64,000 nucleotides of DNA, taken from NCBI GenBank assembly GCA_018061945.1, contig JAGOTD010000001.1, forward strand, positions 87,050 through 151,049, in the 5' to 3' direction. Below are positions 60,486 through 64,000 of this stretch, one piece after another. Position numbers and translations under genes: made by a program. Under the pieces are notes generated by a model, which searched no databases, was not told where the DNA came from, and saw only the letters and a program-made list of their open reading frames with translations. Every line of letters starts with the position of its first letter. The stretch's first letter is position 1. Source of the DNA: Candidatus Peribacteraceae bacterium (GTDB lineage Bacteria; Patescibacteriota; Gracilibacteria; Peribacterales; Peribacteraceae).

Positions 60486-63400
60486 CTATGAATCGCAATC
60501 GTCCCCATCCATCTGAGTCATCCCCGTCGGAAAAGAGCCGCACAGCGCATGGCTCACGGCGGGCAAATAAGGTTCAATCGTTTTCACGCGGCAGAGTAAC
60601 AAGACTCATCCCGGCTGTCGAAGGGCTGGAAGACCGTACGTTGCAGACAGCTTTGCCAGATGAAGCCCTACTGCCACTACATTTCAAAAATCAGACAACA
60701 TTCCCCTTTACGACACCGGATACACAGGGACTTGATCCATCGCATCCAAATGCATTCCTCAAGAAACTCGACACCAGCGTTATCGGCCAATTGACTGCGG
60801 GTGTTTCCAAACACACGGCATCCGTTCTGAGCACGCCAAATGATCCAGCCATATTGCAGCCGCTGCTGACGAAGGTAGAGCAGGGAAAGACCCAGCTTGA
60901 TGCAGCTGTCGCAATCATCAATAGCGTCCATCCCCTCCTCGACGATGCAGAAATTCTTCTTGCCGGCTGGAAGGCGAAAGGAGCGCCGGCATTCGACGGA
61001 GAGCCCAACCATCAGCCTTTCTCTCCTGCCGATTTTGCATCGGCACGTATCAGCTTGGATGCATCGAAGGCAAAGCTCGACAACCTCACCCGCATGGCAG
61101 CCGATTTGAAACTTGCACTCGATAAGGCGGAGTTAGCCCTGCAGGAAGCCACGAAAGATGAATCGGAACAACAGAAGATAGTAACAACCGCCCGCGAAAA
61201 GCTTGCCGAGATCCAGCCGATCTTCGATGCCGCAAAAGTGACGCTAGAAAACAAGACGGCAGCTGTCGCAACCATACAAAAAGCGCTCGATACGGATACC
61301 GCTCTGCTGGATGCCATAAACAAGGAATGCAAGGACGCACATGCCATCTTCTGGAAAGCGGCGGAGGAGTACATTCCAGTCGCGCTGGAATCGGAAGCGC
61401 ATCCCGACGATCTTGAGCTGAAGGCGAAAGCTGATGCACTGCTGAAAATCTGCATGCCGCTGTGGATTGCCTACGACAAAATCGCATCCAAGGCCTTCTA
61501 CACACGGTATCCGATTCGCGTGCGCATTGACAGTGGAACAACCGATCTTGCCATCGCCAAAGGAGAACTTCTTTTGGCGCGTACTGCGTTCGATGCGGTG
61601 AGCAAAGACTACGGTGACGCACTGGCCCGAGTGCAGGCAGCCCAAACTCTGCTCGATGCAGCGATTGCTAAGCGGATTACTGCGCAAACCGATCGCGATG
61701 CCAAATACAAAGCGTACACCGACGCTCTTGCGTCGGAAACAGCGACGCTCAAGGAAGGGATTGCCGTCTCCACCATTCTGTTTCAACGACTGACTGCAAC
61801 CGACAAAACTTTTCATGACACCTTCGACGCAGCACTTGGCACACTGGTAACCGACGAACGTGGTCTGACTGATACGCTGCATACAAAACAGCATGAGGGG
61901 ATTGCTGCTCTCACCGGGCAGGCAAGTACGGTGACCGGTTTACCGATGGATAGAGTTGCTTCGGCAGCGGAGATTACCAATACAATAAAGGAGCTCAATG
62001 ATATTTACACCCTTCTCATTACACATCTTTCACACGGACAACATCTCCTTGCTACAGTGACAACTGCACTACAACAAGTGGAATTCGCTGATGATCAAAC
62101 TCCTGTTGGTATTCTCAAAGCCAATCTCTCCGCCTATACCACTGCCCTTTCCGATGCCATTGCAGCGCTGATTGCTGCCAATACACACTCTCGTATCGAA
62201 ACATATACGGAAACAATTTCGATGAACTTTTCGACTTTTGGAGACGGCATTCATCCAAATGGCATCACTGCATCGGTTCCCGAAATAGGTGTTGTGAGTT
62301 TGTACGGAGATACTGATTTTGGTGTACAAGTCATGAACAGCGCACTCACCTTCACTAATGGTCGAAGTCCATCATTTGGTTTCGAATTCAAAGATGGTGA
62401 AAAGTTTGTCGAATCGGTCGATATCAGCGATCGAGGGAGGTTTGCCTACGACGCATTTGTCGTCGCCTACTCATCTACTGGCGAAAAGTCCTATCACATC
62501 GCAAAAAATGGCACGATAAAAATCGGGCAAATGGTATCCAGGATTGCCATCAATCCCGGTTCCAACGGAGCTTTTACCATGAACAATATTCAAATACCCG
62601 TTCAGAAACAACGCATGGTCATCGATCCGATCAATCCCATCGATATCGGCGACATTCCAGGCGCACTCACATTCATTGATCAGAAGCTACAGGACTACAC
62701 CGCATTTATTGCCTCACCAGGCATGCAGCCTGCTCCTGGCGAAACAGATATCCATGGAACTGCCGCCATGGATAGGCAAGCAGCCCGGCTGGAAAAATTT
62801 TCGGGCATCAGCGCTGATACAGAAGCTGTGATACGCTTTTTAGAGAGCGCCCTTGCAGATAGCACGATGGCCGGCACACCCGAACTAAAAGCGTACCTAG
62901 CTCAGGCACAGACTTTAAGCGACCGCATCGCACAAATAAATGACCAATGGCAACACGATAATCGCGCGCTTGTTTTCCGTCAGACGAAAGGTGTTATCAC
63001 CGAGGCTGGAGCTATGCTCGATATGCGCAGCACCGTCGTTCCGGCTATGGTCGGTCCGGCATCGCAAGGCGAAAATCCCTCTCTTTCAACCGGTGTACCA
63101 GAACTGGGCGGGACGATAGTTGTAACAGCGGTACGCGGTGGAACAAATACCATACCTGTCTTCAATTCCGTGGGTCAGACTATAGGTACCGGCGGAAAAC
63201 TCACCACCATTGACCTTACATCGATCAAGAGCGTCGTGACTGAAATATCTTTTGTCGTAGATGCTGATTTGCCAACAACCGTTCATTTTCTGCGCGGGGA
63301 AACAATTATTTCGTCGCAGATAGTTGATCCGGGCGAGAGAGTATCACATGTTGATGATGCTGGTATTACCGGCGTCATTATCGAACATGCACTCACGCCA

Positions 63401-64000
63401 CTCTCTCAACTGGCACAGGATGCGCTGCACGACATCGATTTTGGCGAGGTACGAGTCGAACGCTTATGGGATTTACGCAACTATAATGGAAGGTACACCA
63501 ATACACTCGATGGCCTCCTTACTCGCTATCTCAATCATCATCATATTCAACTCTCGACTACAGATTTCTGGGCGTTAGTGGAAGAATTGAAGCAAGGCGG
63601 ACCGAAGGCTGCAATTGTCACAGTGAGCGATATTATGCTTACAGGTGCTCAGGACTACACACATATTGATACACCCGGTGCGCTAACAGTAAACGGAAAC
63701 GGCGTACTTGCTTCCAAAACAGGCCGACTCGATAGCGCTCATCCTATCCAACTTGGCGAATTTGCTGGCGATGTCTACATACCGCATGGCGGCCAGACAG
63801 TGCGCAATCCGGTCAATTGGTACAAGGTAAATCCCAATCCAAACGGCTACACGCGTTTCAATATTATCGGTGACGCCACTATTGGCAGCATGGGATATAT
63901 TGGTAGTAACGGACTTACGGAACTTCCCAGTGAATGGTATGAAATTATCAATGGCAAAACCGTCATCATCAAACCCAATGCACCCCTAAACTTAGCTGTC
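60486..64000 (+). CDS. Second giant modular surface protein (partial, runs off the window)
   Basis: Open from ATG 60486 to the end of the window (1171 codons). N-terminus is basic, then LEDRTLQ at 47-53 (LExR-type). Residues about 100-560 are long charged helices (for example LDKAELALQEATKDESEQQK), a probable coiled-coil stalk. Next comes one copy of the beta domain that is duplicated in the 43344 protein, then a region that follows that protein closely: RSTVVPAMVGPASQGENPSL, STGVPELGG, ITGVIIEHALTPLSQLAQDA, LHDI. There is no signal peptide. The C-terminal tip, which would tell whether it is also a toxin, is outside the window. Confidence 0.75.

Noticed and set aside
61086..61894. Long minus-strand frames over the coiled-coil part of the 60486 gene
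   Set aside because: The plus frame is open for over 1100 codons and its second half is homologous to the 43344 protein.
1..64000. UGA recoding to glycine as in Gracilibacteria/Absconditabacteria
   Set aside because: Several genes end naturally at TGA (for example the flavodoxin at 7785 and hsdM at 31238), and reading through gives no conserved sequence.
1..64000. CRISPR array
   Set aside because: No regularly spaced direct repeats of 24-40 nt with unique spacers; the only tandem array is the 12-nt in-frame repeat at 8349-8396.

Overview
The window looks like one contig segment of a small-genome, uncultured bacterium with the standard genetic code (UGA is used as a stop). SLH-domain proteins with long Ser/Gly linkers, giant secreted proteins, a short archaeal/eukaryote-type ProRS, membrane-anchored TrmB-like regulators and many promoters placed directly against start codons suggest a Candidate Phyla Radiation lineage close to Peribacteria/Peregrinibacteria. 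This placement is inference; no rRNA gene is present.

Layout. 1-2.3 kb: tail of an ABC exporter ATPase and a cell-surface protein with an unusual codon style. 1.7-9.7 kb: small single-domain proteins (YdeI-like, aldo/keto reductase, DUF1697, TfoX, flavodoxin), membrane proteins and a TMTC-like TPR membrane protein. 9.7-15.5 kb: an SLH/SH3 surface protein, a small Tat-like peptide, a LamG plus beta-helix pair, and tatA-tatC. 15.8-25.7 kb: further small DUF proteins, a Fic protein behind two identical palindromic operators, a methyltransferase-like protein, and SLH and DUF2200 gene debris. 25.8-33.2 kb: a defence island with a Panacea-type toxin-antitoxin pair, hsdR-hsdM-hsdS and an unknown gene. 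33.3-39.9 kb: a probable integrated element with a SpoVG-like protein, a II/X-family rolling-circle Rep, a pyrB / ATP-grasp / HAD cargo cassette, an excisionase-like HTH and a serine recombinase that ends inside tRNA-Asn. 40.2-43.0 kb: a tail-anchored protein and proS. 43.2-64 kb: two giant paralogous surface proteins. The first has a polymorphic-toxin layout with a candidate immunity gene. Between them lie a PDZ/S41-like pseudoenzyme, an AT-rich block (EamA-like protein, histidine kinase, lipoprotein, NNMT-like methyltransferase) and three tandem membrane-bound wHTH regulators.

How it may work together. The histidine kinase and the three wHTH regulators share one type of extracytoplasmic sensor with a calcium-loop-like insert, so a single signal class may be read by both phospho-relay and direct DNA-binding outputs. 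They sit beside the giant surface proteins. Those two genes share a conserved 5' leader hairpin exactly 119 nt before their start codons, and a third, orphan copy of the leader marks a lost paralogue. Three surface proteins share an N-terminal basic region followed by an LExRxL motif resembling the LEPR-XLL sorting domain, with no ordinary signal peptide.

Genome-scale signals. At least 18 genes have a TAnnnT -10 box 6-9 nt before the start codon, implying widespread leaderless mRNAs. pyrB is the clear exception, with a strong Shine-Dalgarno sequence. A dispersed bipartite hairpin repeat occurs in several copies with covarying stems. All functional calls come from reading translated sequence by eye; no database search was run.
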